Source: Flaccisagitta enflata
Lineage: Eukaryota > Chaetognatha > Sagittoidea > Aphragmophora
Assembly (NCBI GenBank): GCA_965153355.1
Contig: OZ231127.1
Span: 98,146,001-98,210,000 of the forward strand
Direction of reading: 5' to 3'
Length of the DNA: 64,000 bases
The notes under the pieces are model-generated. The model did not search any database. It saw nothing but the letters and a program-made list of their open reading frames with translations, and was not told the origin of the DNA. The translations under genes and the position numbers were made by a program. Shown piece by piece: positions 11,933-25,649 of the stretch. The first letter of the stretch is position 1. Every line of letters starts with the position of its first letter.

Positions 11933-12525
11933 CAAAATGTGTTCTAGACTGCGCATTGAGGGTTTACCTTACCTATACTCATTTCATATTGCTCACAAGT
12001 ACACATATGTATCAAAAAATATTTTTCTGCATATTTTTAAACATTGTATGCATTTTTCACACAATGGTGGCTCATTTTTACTGATTTTAAAGGCTTACAA
12101 GCTGATAATACAACCAAAAAATATAGAAGAAAATTCCATAGAAATCATCTTTTTGTTGTTTTATTTTTTGAAAGAAAATGCAAAACAGTTAATTAAATAT
12201 ATACAAAGTATGGCTCTCTGATAAGTGTTTTTTTAATTCAATGTTCATAAAAACTCATTTTCCTGCTCATTCAGCTCATTTAGCTCATTTTGCTAAATTG
12301 ATTTTTCATAAAAATCAACAACATAATTTGGCTTCAGTAAATGTTATCATACTGAAAACTATTTTTGAAATTGAATTATGAGATAGATTTAACAATTCTA
12401 GATTTATAATGATAAATAATATATAAGATTTGAGACTCATATATTGGTCATGCATATCTAATTTTCACAATGAATGTCAAGTTCACGATGTAAGAGAGAG
12501 ATATCTAATTCTCATTGTGATCTTG

Positions 12526-12671
<146 letters not shown>

Positions 12672-12749
12672 CTTTAAGGTGTGACTCATTAGAGTCCAAT
12701 CAAAGAAAATGGAGTCAAGATGCCTAGTCGTCCTCAAAGCTTTGGATAC

Positions 12750-12957
12750 CTGCTAAGTCATTCTTAGTCATTCTAAGTCATTCTAAGTCACTTTAAGTCA
12801 TTTTTTTGCGATTGCAGTTTTTGTTATTTTTTGTCATTTTACATCATTTTAAGTAATTTTAGATCATTTTAGGTCATTTTAAGTCATTATGTCACTATAA
12901 GTCATTCTCAGTCACTACAAGTCAGTCCAAGTCCGACTTATAGGTGTTGGCCTTGTT
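12750..12957. mobile_element. Family P right half with AAGTCATTTT array
   Basis: Degenerate 10-bp units (AAGTCATTTT and variants) end in GACTTATAGGTGTTGGCC TTGTT. The left palindrome is absent. Confidence 0.55.
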
Positions 12958-13200
12958 TGATAAACACATAAACTTCGAATTGGATTATTGCTGGCGCGAT
13001 TTTTGCACATTTTTGTTATCTAGGCGCTGATTGACCAATCACAGCAGTGGGCACAAAATCTCACCACAAATAATCCGGTATGCATTTTTTGACAATGTTG
13101 CAAAGTTCAAGTTTCTGGAAACGGATTATTGCTGGCAAGATTTTTGTGTTTGAAGCTTTAGTTTAACATATCGCCATAGAAAATCCGTTTCCACTTTTTT
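12958..13200. other. Unassigned spacer with two GGATTATTGCTGGC words
   Basis: GGATTATTGCTGGC occurs at about 12978 and 13122, and an inverted AATAATCCG lies between. The same word returns near 58800. No gene seen. Confidence 0.4.
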
Positions 13201-13573
13201 AGTCGCGTGCACGCGACTCTACAACCCGCTTTGTCGGTCCGTCGGTCCGTCGGTCCGTCAGTCCGTCGGTCCGTCGGTCCGTCCGTCCGTCGGTCCGTCA
13301 CACTTTACTTTTTTGTACTATAACATCAACTCTTAGGTCAATTTAAGTCATTTTTAGTCATTTATAGTTATTCTAAGTCATTTTGAGTCAGTCTAAGTCA
13401 TTTTAAGTCATTTTAAGTTATTTTAAGTTATTTTTGGTTTTTTGGTTTTTTAGTCATTTTAAGTCAATTTTGGTCATTTTAGATCATTCTAAGTCATTGA
13501 AAGTCATTCTAAGTCATACTAAGTCATTCTTTGTCTGTAAGTCTCGCACGCGACTTATAGGTGTTGGCCTTGT
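13201..13573. mobile_element. Family P element, complete
   Basis: It begins with the perfect palindrome AGTCGCGTGCACGCGACT, then CTACAACCCGCTTTGTCGG, a GTCCGTCG array, a CACTTTACTTTTTT block and an AAGTCATTTT array, and closes with CGCGACTTATAGGTGTTGGC and CTTGTT. Confidence 0.7.
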
Positions 13574-13668
13574 TTTTTTTTATGCAAAACTCAGAAATAG
13601 ATTTTTTTTCTCAATTATTCGATTAGCTTTACTATATAGAATATATCTGGTCTTTCATTATCATTCTG

Positions 13669-13945
13669 GAAGAAGAAGAAGAAGAAGAAGACGAAGAAGA
13701 AGAAGAAGAAGAAGAAGAAGAAGAAGAAGAAGAAGAAGAAGAAGAAAAAGAAGAAGTAGAAGAAGAAGAAGAAGAAGAAGTAGAAGAAGAAACAATGTCG
13801 AAAATGAAGAGAAGAAGAAGAAGGAAAAGAAGAAAAGGTAACAAAAAGGAGGAAGAAGAAGTAAAAGAAGAGGAAGAAGAAGGAGAAGAAGAAGAAGAAG
13901 AAGAAGAAGAAGAAGAAGAAGAAGAAGAAGAAGAAGAAGAAGCAA
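13669..13945. repeat. (GAA)n microsatellite
   Basis: An interrupted GAA tract, with a shorter one at about 14391-14452. All long Lys/Glu/Arg or Ser/Phe/Leu frames here are low-complexity artefacts. Confidence 0.9.
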
Positions 13946-14001
13946 AGAAGAGAATGGAAAGGATGAAGAACAAAAAGAAGATGAGAGCGAGAAGAAAGAG
14001 T

Positions 14002-14190
14002 AACAAGGCCGGATACACAGCTACCGAAGTCGCATGCGGGTGGGCAGGGGCCATATTTGAGGTCAACAGACCATTTGGGCAGGAGCAGTGAGGTCAAAGA
14101 AATAAAATCTTAAAAGAGAGTAAAGTGTGACCAACCGACCAACCAACCGACGGACAAAGCGGGTTGTAGAGTCGCGTGCACGCGACTAAA
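14002..14190. mobile_element. Family P element, complete and inverted
   Basis: AACAAGGCCGGATACACAGC starts it; GGACAAAGCGGGTTGTAG and the perfect 18-bp palindrome end it, followed by AAAAA. Confidence 0.7.
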
Positions 14191-14758
14191 AAGGAAAAGA
14201 TGAATTTATGTGTTCTTGAATCGGAAACTGCGTGGGGCTAGAAGTTGGGAAAGGGGGATGATAAAGACAAAATAAGGTTTAAGACAAAAAATTGAAGAAA
14301 TGTTGAGAACAATCATCATTTGTCAACAATCAAAGTCGAATGTGCAACAGCCATCAAGAATGGATGAAGAGTTCGAGGGAAAAAGAAAAGAAGAAGAAGA
14401 AGAAGAAGAAGAAGAAGAAGAAGAAGAAGAAGAAGAAGAAGAAGAAGAGGAAGCAGAAGCAGAAGAAGAGGAAAGGAAGAAAAAAAGAAGGAAGAAAAAC
14501 AGGAGAAGTATTAGATGTACAGAAAGAAATATACCGTTAGAGCTAGAGAGAGGGAGTTCAGATGAGCGGAAACAGAGAAAATTCTCTTTTTCTGGCTTTT
14601 TTTCAGGATTTTCAGCCTCATTTTGAGTGGATAGAACCGTCTTTGGCGGTGAATTGGGCGGAACGGGAGATAGCAACGTTGATTATTGACCCTTTGAGGG
14701 ACCTTTTGGCATCATGCTTATCTGGTGTGGATTGGTGCGATTTTTTTTAGCCATAGGG

Positions 14759-15233
14759 TAATGACAATATGCAAATGAGATAGCCGCCATATTTCTGAAT
14801 CACTCTTTTTTTTTGTTTTTAAAAATGATAATTATGTTCATTTTCAACTTGTTTGAGTCAATCTAACACTAATTGAGGGGACTAAAAGAAAAAATTTCAA
14901 AAAACATACATTTCTGTGGTCAGAAAGTATGTTTGTAAAATACACTAGTTTTTAATGAAATTTCACAATTTTCACGATTTAGACCATAGAAGGTCACTTT
15001 TTCATGGCTAAATAGCTGTATATGCCATATGGACCGGTAATGTTAGCTCCTATCTAACTATGACTATTCTACATTGTTTCAGCCATATTGCAGAGATGAG
15101 GAATTTTCACCCCATGCGCAATCTAGCTCAATTTATGGCCTTTAGTGCGGGGGACGGACCGACGGATGGACCGACGGACGGACAGACCGATGGACCAACA
15201 AAGCGGGTTGTAGAGTCGCGTAGCACGTGACTA
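14759..15233. repeat. Dispersed repeat, inverted relative to 44400-44870
   Basis: It contains CCATATGGACCGGTAATG and ACTATTCTACAT-type words whose complements occur in the same order at 44440-44530. It ends in a family P tail (15150-15233). Confidence 0.5.
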
Positions 15234-15702
15234 AGAAAACAATTTCATGTTTATTTGCAAATGAAATTGAGAACAAATAAACATTTGTTTATTTACAAAA
15301 GAAATTGCGGGCAGTTAAACGGTTTACGAATGAGGAGGAGGAAGAAGAGTAGCCAGGAGGGAAATATAAAAATCCTTAGTACATTATCCATTGCCATTTT
15401 TGTGGTTATAGGGGGTCTACGGGGGAAATAAACGGCTTTTTGATATTTTTTGGTGTTTATCAATACAAAATATTTAGCGTTTATAAACACCTAATTTTTG
15501 GTGTTTATAAACATCAATATTATTGTGTTTATAAACGATCAATTATGAGCCCTTTTTAACAATTTTTAGGCTCTGAAAAATTAGTAGCAACCTTCAAAAT
15601 TTTGACTTTTCTAATAGAACATTTTCTCGTGTGGACATTTTCAGTTTGTACTGATCAGGTCAAACTATTCCTTATTTTCCTTCGTTTATAAACAGTGATA
15701 TA

Positions 15703-16307
15703 CTACCCGAATTAAAAAAAACGCAAGTTTTTTCATAGCTCATTTTTGCGCCTTTGGTTCCCTAGAGACATAATTTATCGGTGACCAAATTGAAGATTTT
15801 TTCAAGGACTTTCTTTTGAGCGCAATCCCACATCCGTAGCTTTATTCGTTTAGAAGTTATACTAAAAAGAAGGTGCAGGGGTCCAAATTTCAAAATGCAG
15901 TTAGAGGGAAAAAAAGATTATCTTGGGGTGAAGGCGATGGAGTAATTGCACTGCCATAAGGAATCAGACATTGTTTAACCCATGCTGTTTGCTTTCATAG
16001 TTCTTGAATTCGAGTTCCTCAATGTCTGTGATGAAAAATGAAGCACCGAATGTGATTCATTACAGTGAAACTTTCAAAATCATCATGGACTCTTTACTGA
16101 AAATCGAAGGCAAAAATTTCTTAAGTATATGTCACTTTTGCACGGCGATTTCTTCATATCAGCTTGATTCTGAAGGCTAAAACTCTTGGATATGATGCAT
16201 GGAAGCTCAAATAGACCAAACCAACTCACAAAATGCTGCTCAGAAGGAAAAAGTAGTCCTTTTCAATCACTTCTATGAAAAACTTGCGTTTTTTTTAATT
16301 CGGGTAG
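15703..16307. mobile_element. TA-flanked MITE with 35-bp inverted ends
   Basis: The ends start CTACCCGAATTAAAAAAAAC and are almost identical over 35 bp. TA flanks it at 15701-15702 and 16308-16309. The other arm of the surrounding foldback (around 10700) preserves the empty site with a single TA, which proves the insertion and its target duplication. The interior holds TTTATTCGTTTAGAAG. Confidence 0.9.
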
Positions 16308-16463
16308 TAAAGTCGTTTATAAACAGTGTTTTTTACTGCCATTTAAATAATTTTTATTTATTTGACTTTCATTTTAAATGTTTATAAACAGTCATATAGC
16401 ATTGTTTATAAACAGCGTTTATTTGGCGTTTATAAACAACACCTAAATCGAGGATGTAATATC

Positions 16464-16740
16464 TGATGTGGGTGTGAGGTGGTTAGAGGGGCAGCGGCCC
16501 CGAAGGTGCCGATTACCTTATGCTGAGTAAGTTTTGGGGATTAAGGCCTTAAAACTGGGATTTGGGTCTCAAGGTCAGGATATAAGCATCAAAGCTTGTG
16601 GATTTGGGCTTCAAGGCCAAGAGGCTGGAATTTGGACCTCATTTGGTAGAATCTGGCAGAATTTGGCAGAATTTGGCGGTGGGGGGGGGGGAGAGGGGTA
16701 CGAAGGAGGAGGAAGAGAAGGAGGAAAATTGTCAGCCAAA
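16464..16740. mobile_element. Right piece of the split family G element
   Basis: It resumes with GTGTGAGGTGGTTAGAGGGG, then GCAGCGGCCCCGAAGGTGCC, a degenerate core and a G run. The tail belonging to it is at 10467-10550. Confidence 0.6.
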
Positions 16741-17739
16741 TCCTTTAACTGTCACTTGTTATTTTACCGAATATATGATCGCATCCCTACCTCCGCCCCA
16801 ATCCTACCCCTAACCCCACCTCTGGACCTAACACCACCCCTAACCCGAAACTCAACCCAACCTCACCCCTAACCCTAAAGCAAATCCCAACCAAAACCTT
16901 TTGCGAATAGAGGCTGCTACGCCGACAAACAAAAGTCAATTCCCCTTTTTATGAAAACATCAAAATTGCTGCATATGTGAAAGCATAGGTAATTGGTCCC
17001 AATGGCCGCTGCCCAAAGGGACCAACGTAGGAAAAACAGAAAAGGTCAGGGCCCCCTGGCAGGGGGCAAAGATTTTCTGCTTTTGTAGGGGCCCAAAATC
17101 ACTAAGCACAGCCCTGGTGAAATTGTCCGCATAAAGGAAAGCTTTAAGACATCAAGTCTAACAGAAAAACATCTTTTTCGCTCATTAGATTCAGTATAGG
17201 ATCTCATTATGTGGCCAAAAACAGCCAAGAAACGCAGTTCTCGCATAGACGTAACAGACTTATGGATGGTCGGACAAACCCTCTTATACAAATGCGTTCC
17301 TGACAGACGCATCTAAAAGGGTCATTAGAATTAATACCTTTAATGACTTTATGGCTACAACTAGGTTTCAATTCTAATGACCAGGGATAGGTCATTAGGT
17401 CTAATTACTGGGTCCTATCTGACTGTTAAGATGATGAGCCCGAGTTCAAATGACTTCATCCATGTGCACATCTTGATGAGCGATCCTTTTGATAAAAATT
17501 TTGGCAAAATCAAAGGGGGGCATGTCTGAGCATTTACCCCACCATTTTTAGTCTAGCGGCGCAGATCAAGTCACCGGAGTCAAATGCATCAAATTTGGTA
17601 TTATAATGAAGCCAGAGTGCAGGGGCTTCCATTAATATGTCATTCATACATTTTGAAGCATATTCAGTACAAAAATGCACACTTGCAAAATCAAAGAAAT
17701 TGTCAAGTCATTAGAACCATGACGTCTAGGACGTCTCGA
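16741..17739. other. No recognisable gene
   Basis: 16790-16880 is a degenerate CCTAACCC-like stretch. 16985-17030 is a family G fragment. The remainder shows nothing I recognise. Confidence 0.4.
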
Positions 17740-17880
17740 AATTCCCCCCTGTGTTCTACATCGGCCCTTTGGGGCCGCTGCCCTGCTCTCACTCCACTTC
17801 TTCACTGGATCACTCAGCAGGGCATCGGGTACCTCTGACCACGGGTACCTCTGACCATTTGCGATCCTTGGATGACTAGT
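17740..17880. mobile_element. Family G right-end fragment
   Basis: It contains TCGGCCCTTTGGGGCCGCTG and finishes GATCCTTGGATGACTAGTTG, as in the 8264 and 53225 copies. The GGTACCTCTGACCA segment is duplicated. Confidence 0.6.
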
Positions 17881-18059
17881 TGATTGTCATTTATCATCGC
17901 TGTGAATAAGTTGATTATATCTATAATTACCGTTTGTCCACTGAGTGCCAGTGCCACCTGTGGGTGGTCCCACTGGCACCTGTGGGCGGTTCACTGCTGC
18001 CTTTGACAGTCCAATTTGAGTCTGTGTGACGTGTGCAACAATTCATCCTACATGAAACT

Positions 18060-19565
<1,506 letters not shown>

Positions 19566-19840
19566 GCATTAGCTATCAATTTATGGCAAAAATGAAAGAA
19601 TTGGCTTGGAAATATAGAATTTAAAGCTTAAAGATCTTAAAAATAAAGCATCTTTACATACTTTTAATGTTAAAAATTAATTTTGTAGCTTCCAGCAGTT
19701 CAAAAAATATCTGAAAAGTGTTTTGAAAGTAGCTGTAATAATGCTTTTACCTATATGGTAAGTTTAGAGGGTTTCTTAACAGAAAAGAGCCTAAAAAAGA
19801 TTAGTTTAAACTAACAAATATAAATCTATTTTCAGTTTTT

Positions 19841-20953
19841 AGTCGCATGCACGCGACTCTACAACCCGCTCCGTCGGTCGGTCCGTCGGTCCGTCCGTCT
19901 GTCCGTCCGTCCGTCCGTCCGTCCATAACACTTTGCTTTTTTGCGTCTTTTTGGGTCGTCTGGAGTTATTTTGAGTCATTTTTTTGTTGTTTTTGTGAAT
20001 TATTGGTTGCTTTTAGTCATTTTTGGTCATTTTTGGTCATTTTTGGTCATTTTGGTCATTTTGGTCATTTTGGTCATTTTGGTCATTTTGGTCATTTTTG
20101 ATCATTTTTGGTCATTTTTGATCATTTTTTGTCATTTTTTGTCATTTTTTGTCAATTTTGGTCATTTGTGGTCATTTGTGGTCATTTGTGGTCATTTTAA
20201 GTCATTTTGGTCATTTTGGTCATTTTGGTCATTTTTGGTCATTTTTGGTCATTTTTGATCATTTTTTATCATTTTTGGCCATTTTTGGTCACTTTTTGTC
20301 ATTTTGATCATTTTTGGTCATTTTGGTCATTTTTGGTCATTTTTGGTCATTTTTGGTCATTTTTGGTCATTTTTGGTCATTTTTGGTCATTTTTGGTCAT
20401 TTTGGTCATTTTGGCCATTTTTGGTCGTCTTTGGTCATTTTGGTCATTTTGGTGATTTTGGTCGTTTTGGTCATTTTTGGTCATTTTTGGTCATTTTTGG
20501 TCATTTTTGGTCATTTTTGGTCATTTTTGGTCATTTTTGGTCATTTTTGGTCATTTTTGGTCATTTTGGTCATTTTGGTCATTTTTGGTCATTTTTGGTC
20601 ATTTTTGGTCATTTTGGTCATTTTGGTCATTTTGGTCATTTTTGGTCATTTTTGGTCATTTTTGGTCATTTTGGTCATTTTGGTGATTTTGGTCGTTTTG
20701 GTCATTTTTGGTCATTTTTGGTCATTTTTGGTCATTTTTGATCATTTTTGGTCATTTTTGGTCATTTTGATCATTTTGGTCATTTTTGGTCATTTTTGGT
20801 CATTTTGGTCATTTTTGGTCATTTTTGGTCATTTTGGTCATTTTTGGTCATTTTTGGTCATTTTTGGTCATTTTTGGTCATTTTGGTCATTTTGGTCATT
20901 TTTGATCATTTTTGGGCATTTTTGGCCATTTTTGGTTAAAGTCTGCTGGTTAA
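19841..20953. mobile_element. Family P element, left part with phased T-tract array
   Basis: The palindrome variant AGTCGCATGCACGCGACT and a GTCC array lead into about 940 bp (19996-20938) of alternating 11-bp GGTCATTTTTG and 10-bp GGTCATTTTG units. It breaks at a TTAA at 20950-20953 and resumes at 26468. Confidence 0.7.
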
Positions 20954-21564
20954 GGCCACGATGGAGGTCGGAGTGATGACCCTGCCCTAGCCCTGCCCAG
21001 ACATAGTGAAATCCATGGTCAAATCCGCTCGTTTCTGCTCTTTGAGGAAAAGGAAGTTAATAATTCGATCTTAGACTTCTACCCCGGGCAAGGGCCAGAT
21101 AGCTCTTGATTGACATCACCCTCAGACATACAAATAAGGTAAAAATATTTAATCAACCTTGCCCTGCAAAATTTTTTTAGTAAATCTCACTTTTGTTACT
21201 CTTCCTATAAAGAATTCAATGAAGTAGTTTACCATATTTACGGCTAACTTGACCACAAACATATGACTTGTCTACAGCTTCAACTGCGAGGGTACAACTG
21301 ATTAGTCATTTTAGCGTACATTTCTCAACCTAAGATATACGAACTGTGTAAAGATCTCCTTGTTACGCCAATCCGTTTTCTTACGTTTCAACCTTTCCAA
21401 GCAGAAAATCATCCACACTATTTTTCAAAATGACGATTTATTCGTTTCTTAAATTTTTTTATTGATTTTTTTATTCTTACTTTGTATTCGGTTTTGTGAA
21501 GATGATTTCGTTTCCAGCAGACACGATCGGAAGAGTCTTCCGCATCAGAAAGACAGCTAGTAAG

Positions 21565-21568
<4 letters not shown>

Positions 21569-21627
<59 letters not shown>
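21569..21627. repeat. (GA)n microsatellite
   Basis: 59 bp of GA followed by an ACAGAC-type run. Confidence 0.9.
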
Positions 21628-21631
<4 letters not shown>

Positions 21632-22134
21632 CAAACAGAGACAGACCCTCAGACAGACACTGACAAACAATTACATGATTAGACGGACGGACCGCATAAA
21701 GTAATGAAAGCGGGAATCTTTTCAATGTTTTCATGTGTTCATGTATTCATGTGTTCTTTTTTAGGAATACTGTACCAACTCACATTTCCACTCTGTCTAC
21801 ATACTCGGAAAGGTTTGGTTTGCTGTGAACAGACAGATTGAGAAATAAATGGACACAGCCTGAATGCATCTATCTAGTAACCTAGGTAACAATATCTGTG
21901 CGGACAGTTGGGCAGGGGCGCACAACCCCCATTCACACCCAAACTCCGCTCAGTACCCCCTCCACGCATACACACATTGAAGTACGTATTTCTACATTTT
22001 TGATATGTGCGTTATGGACCCACGGACGGACCTACGGACAAACAAAGCCTCGAGTGTCTGATCTGAATCAACCAGCAATGAACAGAGAAACCAAAGGAGG
22101 GGCAAACGGTTGTAATATGTTGGTTATGGAAATA

Positions 22135-22510
22135 CCACGCGTATCAAAAAAAAAGACGCACCCCTTTATTTATGAATAAAACAGATAAACAAAATAATTT
22201 GAACTATTTTTAGTTAAGTCATTTTGAAAGATTTTCAAAAAATCTTTCATTCTAGACCAACCCCAGGTCTGTATCTCAAACGGTTTAGGAGCTAGAGCTC
22301 TGCAAAGAGAAGCACTATTTAAATGCACAATATGTGGGATTGGTGGGGACAGGCAACATTTTTACTCAAACTGATTTCTAACGAAAAGAAAATATACCAG
22401 ATTGGCGCCAAATGGAAAAAAAAAAATTTGATTTTGATTGATTAGTTTCCTTGAACCTTTATGGCTAAATGAGCCATTTAAAAGTGCGTCTTTTTTTTTG
22501 ATATGCGTGG
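22135..22510. mobile_element. TA-flanked MITE (family M)
   Basis: The ends start CCACGC(G/A)TATCAAAAAA and match over 27 bp. TA flanks it at 22133-22134 and 22511-22512. The interior holds CAAACGGTTTAGGAGC. Confidence 0.8.
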
Positions 22511-22552
22511 TAGACAAGCTTGTTGCTCTATATCACATGAAATCTCCCACAG

Positions 22553-22639
22553 ACAAAACAATTTGGACGACGATGAAGATGATGACGTGAAAGTTTCCTT
22601 CCATGAGGAAAAAGAAAACAAGCTACCATCTGTGGGCAG
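22553..22639 (+). CDS. Possible internal exon of an unidentified gene
   Basis: An 87-bp open segment follows a CCCACAG acceptor and ends at CAG|GTGAGG. It reads an acidic run (DDDEDDD) then VKVSFHEEKENKLP. It lies 40 bp after a MITE. The similar stretch SFYEEIENKI at 23195-23291 suggests related exons. No family is recognised, and it may be chance. Confidence 0.25.
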
Positions 22640-22856
22640 GTGAGGATCAGCGTCCTTCAGCTAGTCCGTCCAAATGGAAACAGCTCTTTTAGCTTCTTTG
22701 TGCAGCCCTTAGGGTTTTTAGTCACGTGCATGCAACTCTCTAACTGACTTGTCTCCGTCGGTCAGTAGGTAACGCTCAGGTTTTTTTGGCGATTACGGGC
22801 AGTTTTTAGGTGCGCAATAGCTCTGTCTGTTGGTCGGACAGTGTGTTGGTTGCGCG

Positions 22857-23170
22857 GCTCACGGGCTTGCTCTGCTCACGGGCTCGCTCCGCTAACGGGA
22901 TCCACTTACGGGCTCGCTGCGCTCACGGGCTCGCTGCGCTCACGGGCTCGCTGCGCTCACGGGCTCGCTGCGCTCACGGGCTCGCTGCGCTCACGGGCTC
23001 GGTCCACTCACAAGCTCGGTCCACTTACAAGCTCGCTCCACTCACACGCCCGCTCCGCTCACGGGCTCCACTTGCGGGCTTGCACCACTCACAAGCAGGC
23101 TCTGATCACAGGCTCGCTCCACTCACGAGCTCGCTCCGCTCACGGATTCGCTCCACTAACGAGCTTGTTC
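22857..23170. repeat. GC-rich 17-bp minisatellite
   Basis: About 18 degenerate units of CTCACGGGCTCGCTGCG. It directly precedes the possible exon at 23195, and Ala/Arg-rich frames here are repeat artefacts. Confidence 0.85.
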
Positions 23171-23194
23171 CACCATATTCATGTTCTTATCTAG

Positions 23195-23291
23195 GTATAA
23201 CGGAGCCGCAAACATTTCCACCGTGTGAAGTGGCTGATGAGAAAGCTTCGTTCTATGAAGAAATAGAAAACAAAATATCATTTGGAGACAA
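23195..23291 (+). CDS. Possible exon of an unidentified gene
   Basis: The segment follows TTCTTATCTAG and ends at CAA|GTAAGG. It is open with ITEPQTFPPCEVADEKASF and SFYEEIENKISFGD. Its exit phase (two bases) fits the entry phase of the 25577 segment, but its entry phase does not fit the exit of 22553-22639. Function unknown. Confidence 0.25.
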
Positions 23292-23780
23292 GTAAGGACT
23301 AAATACTGTCATTTTGTCTTACTGATATGTAGCAATACACACTCACACATAAACAAGTAAGAGAAAAAGGAACTTGCACCTGGTCAAAGGGATGAACCAA
23401 CCAACATACAAAGAAAAATATAGATTTGCGCGATTTGCGTATCCTGTATCCAAACTAATTCATGAGAACTATGCGTGCGTAAAAACCTTGAAGCAATAGA
23501 GCTGACGCAAAGGAACAAGGTCATTAGTTTTAAGTCGCGTGCGTCGGCACTTTCAAAAACAGTCAGGCAGACAGACAGACAGACAGACACAGACAAACGA
23601 TTTTTTTTCTTCAAAATAACATTTTAAACAGCTATTTACTACTCCAAGCTTCTGCTCCACTATTCAGATACATGAAAAACGCGATGAAAAGCCTTTAGAA
23701 CGACTATGTGACATACGGACGGACCAACAGACAGACCAAAAATTGATGTAAAGAGTCGCATAGCACGCGACTAAAAAGAG

Positions 23781-23906
23781 AACAAGGCCGGATACACGGC
23801 TACCCTAGTCGCGTGCGGGTGGGCAGGAGCAGTGCTGGAGGTCACTAGGGCATCTGGGTAGGAGCCGTATGCTCAAAAAGCTCAAAAACCCAGAAAAAGT
23901 AAAAGT
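23781..23906. mobile_element. Family P element truncated by a family G element
   Basis: It starts AACAAGGCCGGATACACGG and is cut off after AAAAAGTAAA, where the family G tail AGTCGCAAAAGCGTTAGACG begins. A separate family P tail lies at 23717-23774. Confidence 0.6.
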
Positions 23907-24358
23907 CGCAAAAGCGTTAGACGGTCAGCGGTACCCGGTCCTGCTTAAGTAGGTTGGGGTTGAAGTTGAGGGGGGAGCAGGGCAGCGGCCCCAAAGGGGT
24001 CGATGACCTATGCTTTCACACATATGGGGAATTTTCTCCTCCTTTGCACCCCCCCTCCCCCAGCCTCCAGGCCCATATCTCAGCTTGGAGGCCCATATCC
24101 CAGCTTCGAGGCCCAAATCCCAGTCTTGAGGCCCAAATCCCTGGAATCTGGGCCTTGGGGTTGGGATTTGGGCCTTGAGGGTGGCATTTGGGCCTCAAGA
24201 CTAGGATTTTGGCCTCGAGGCTGGGATATGGGCCTCCAAGCTTAGATATGGGCCTGGAGGCTAGGGGGAAGGGGGGTACGTAGAGGGAGGAGGAGGAGAA
24301 AGTTCCCCATATGTGTGAAAGCAAAGGTCATTGACCCCTTCGGGGCCGCTGCCCAAAA
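23907..24358. mobile_element. Family G element, complete
   Basis: The outer tail (GGTCAGCGGTACCCGG) is followed by GGGCAGCGGCCCCAAAGGGG, a GATGACCTATGCTTTCACAC block and a core of GGCCCAAATCCCAG units. A perfect inverted copy of the inner end closes it. A family P tail follows at 24360-24445. Confidence 0.75.
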
Positions 24359-24590
24359 AGAGGACTGACCAACCGACCGACCAACCGACTTACCAACCGA
24401 CGGACCGACATAGCGGGGTGTAGAGCCGCGTAGCACGCAACTAATAAGTCTTTTACATTCTACACTTCTCAAACTGACACGCTCGCAAAGACTATGGAGG
24501 TTGATTTTCCTCTTCACTGGCATCAAACAAATATGAAATATTGTTGCATTCATATCGACGAATCTCGGCCTCCGCTGCCGCCTACAGGTG

Positions 24591-24598
24591 TTGTTGTT

Positions 24599-24654
<56 letters not shown>

Positions 24655-24669
24655 CGTTTGGGTCATTCA

Positions 24670-24716
<47 letters not shown>

Positions 24717-24955
24717 TTGTTGTTGTTGTTGTTGTTTTTGTTGTTGTTGTTGTCATAGTCATTTTTGTCATAGCCGTTGGTAGGGTTGTTGTTGTTGCTA
24801 TTATTGTTATTATTGTTGTTGTTGTTGTGGTTGTGGTTGTAGTTGTTATTATTATTGTTGTTATTATTGATATTGTTATTGCTATTGTTGTTGCTATTGT
24901 TGTTTTTTTTTTCTTAATGTTACTGTTACTGTTGTTGTTGTTGTTGTTGTTGTTG
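24591..24955. repeat. (GTT)n microsatellite
   Basis: An interrupted GTT tract. Poly-Val, poly-Leu and poly-Cys frames here are artefacts. Confidence 0.95.
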
Positions 24956-25392
24956 TTTCACAGAAATCTACGCAAATAGACAAGCAAATAGACACGCACA
25001 AATAATCATCATAGACCACAGTGGTTGAGTTTCCTCCTCATTTTACAGGTCGCTTCATGATCATGGACCCGATGGATGAAATGGAGTAACATGAAATATC
25101 ATCTGTATCACATTGAAAAAATTTATCAGGTCAATACATTATTCGGCAAAATTGGCTGATGATGTGATTCTAGTTCTTTTATTAGTTGCAGGCACACAAT
25201 GAGTAATGAGTCATTGTCGGTCGGCCCATCTGTCTGGCCATCCATCGGTCCGTGAGAACGAGTGGTAAAGTTCCTGGTGGGGGGGGGGGTTGCGGAGGGG
25301 GCTTGGTTGCCCCTGCTCACCCCACCCTTCTTGTTTTTTCTTAAGATGGCAAATGAATGAAGTATGTGCGTGTGTTTGCTTGTTTGTGTACA

Positions 25393-25397
<5 letters not shown>

Positions 25398-25470
<73 letters not shown>

Positions 25471-25475
25471 CGCGT
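25398..25475. repeat. (GT)n microsatellite
   Basis: GT tract with a GC-richer tail to about 25500. Confidence 0.95.
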
Positions 25476-25576
25476 GCGTGCGTGAGCGCGTGTGTGTGTG
25501 CACTGGGGTTGTTCGCCCCTACCCATCTGTCTTCGATAATAATGTATTTTGTAACTCTGCGTTCTCTCTTTCTCAG

Positions 25577-25649
25577 ATTTGGATTTGGCTTCATAGCGTC
25601 TGCTTTGTTATCCACGCACAAAGAAATAATACAACGAATATTGCTTTGA
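25577..25649 (+). CDS. Possible terminal exon of an unidentified gene
   Basis: After a strong acceptor (CTCTCTTTCTCAG) the frame reads FGFGFIASALLSTHKEIIQ, then a few residues and a TGA stop. The N-terminal half is hydrophobic. Entry phase matches the exit phase of 23195-23291. No family recognised. Confidence 0.25.

Noticed and set aside
20304-20976. A 220-codon frame reading VIFGHFWSFL repeatedly.
   Set aside because: It is the GGTCATTTTTG array; all frames are open because the units lack stops.
22810-23194. Frames reading RARCAHGLAALTG.
   Set aside because: They are translations of the 17-bp minisatellite.
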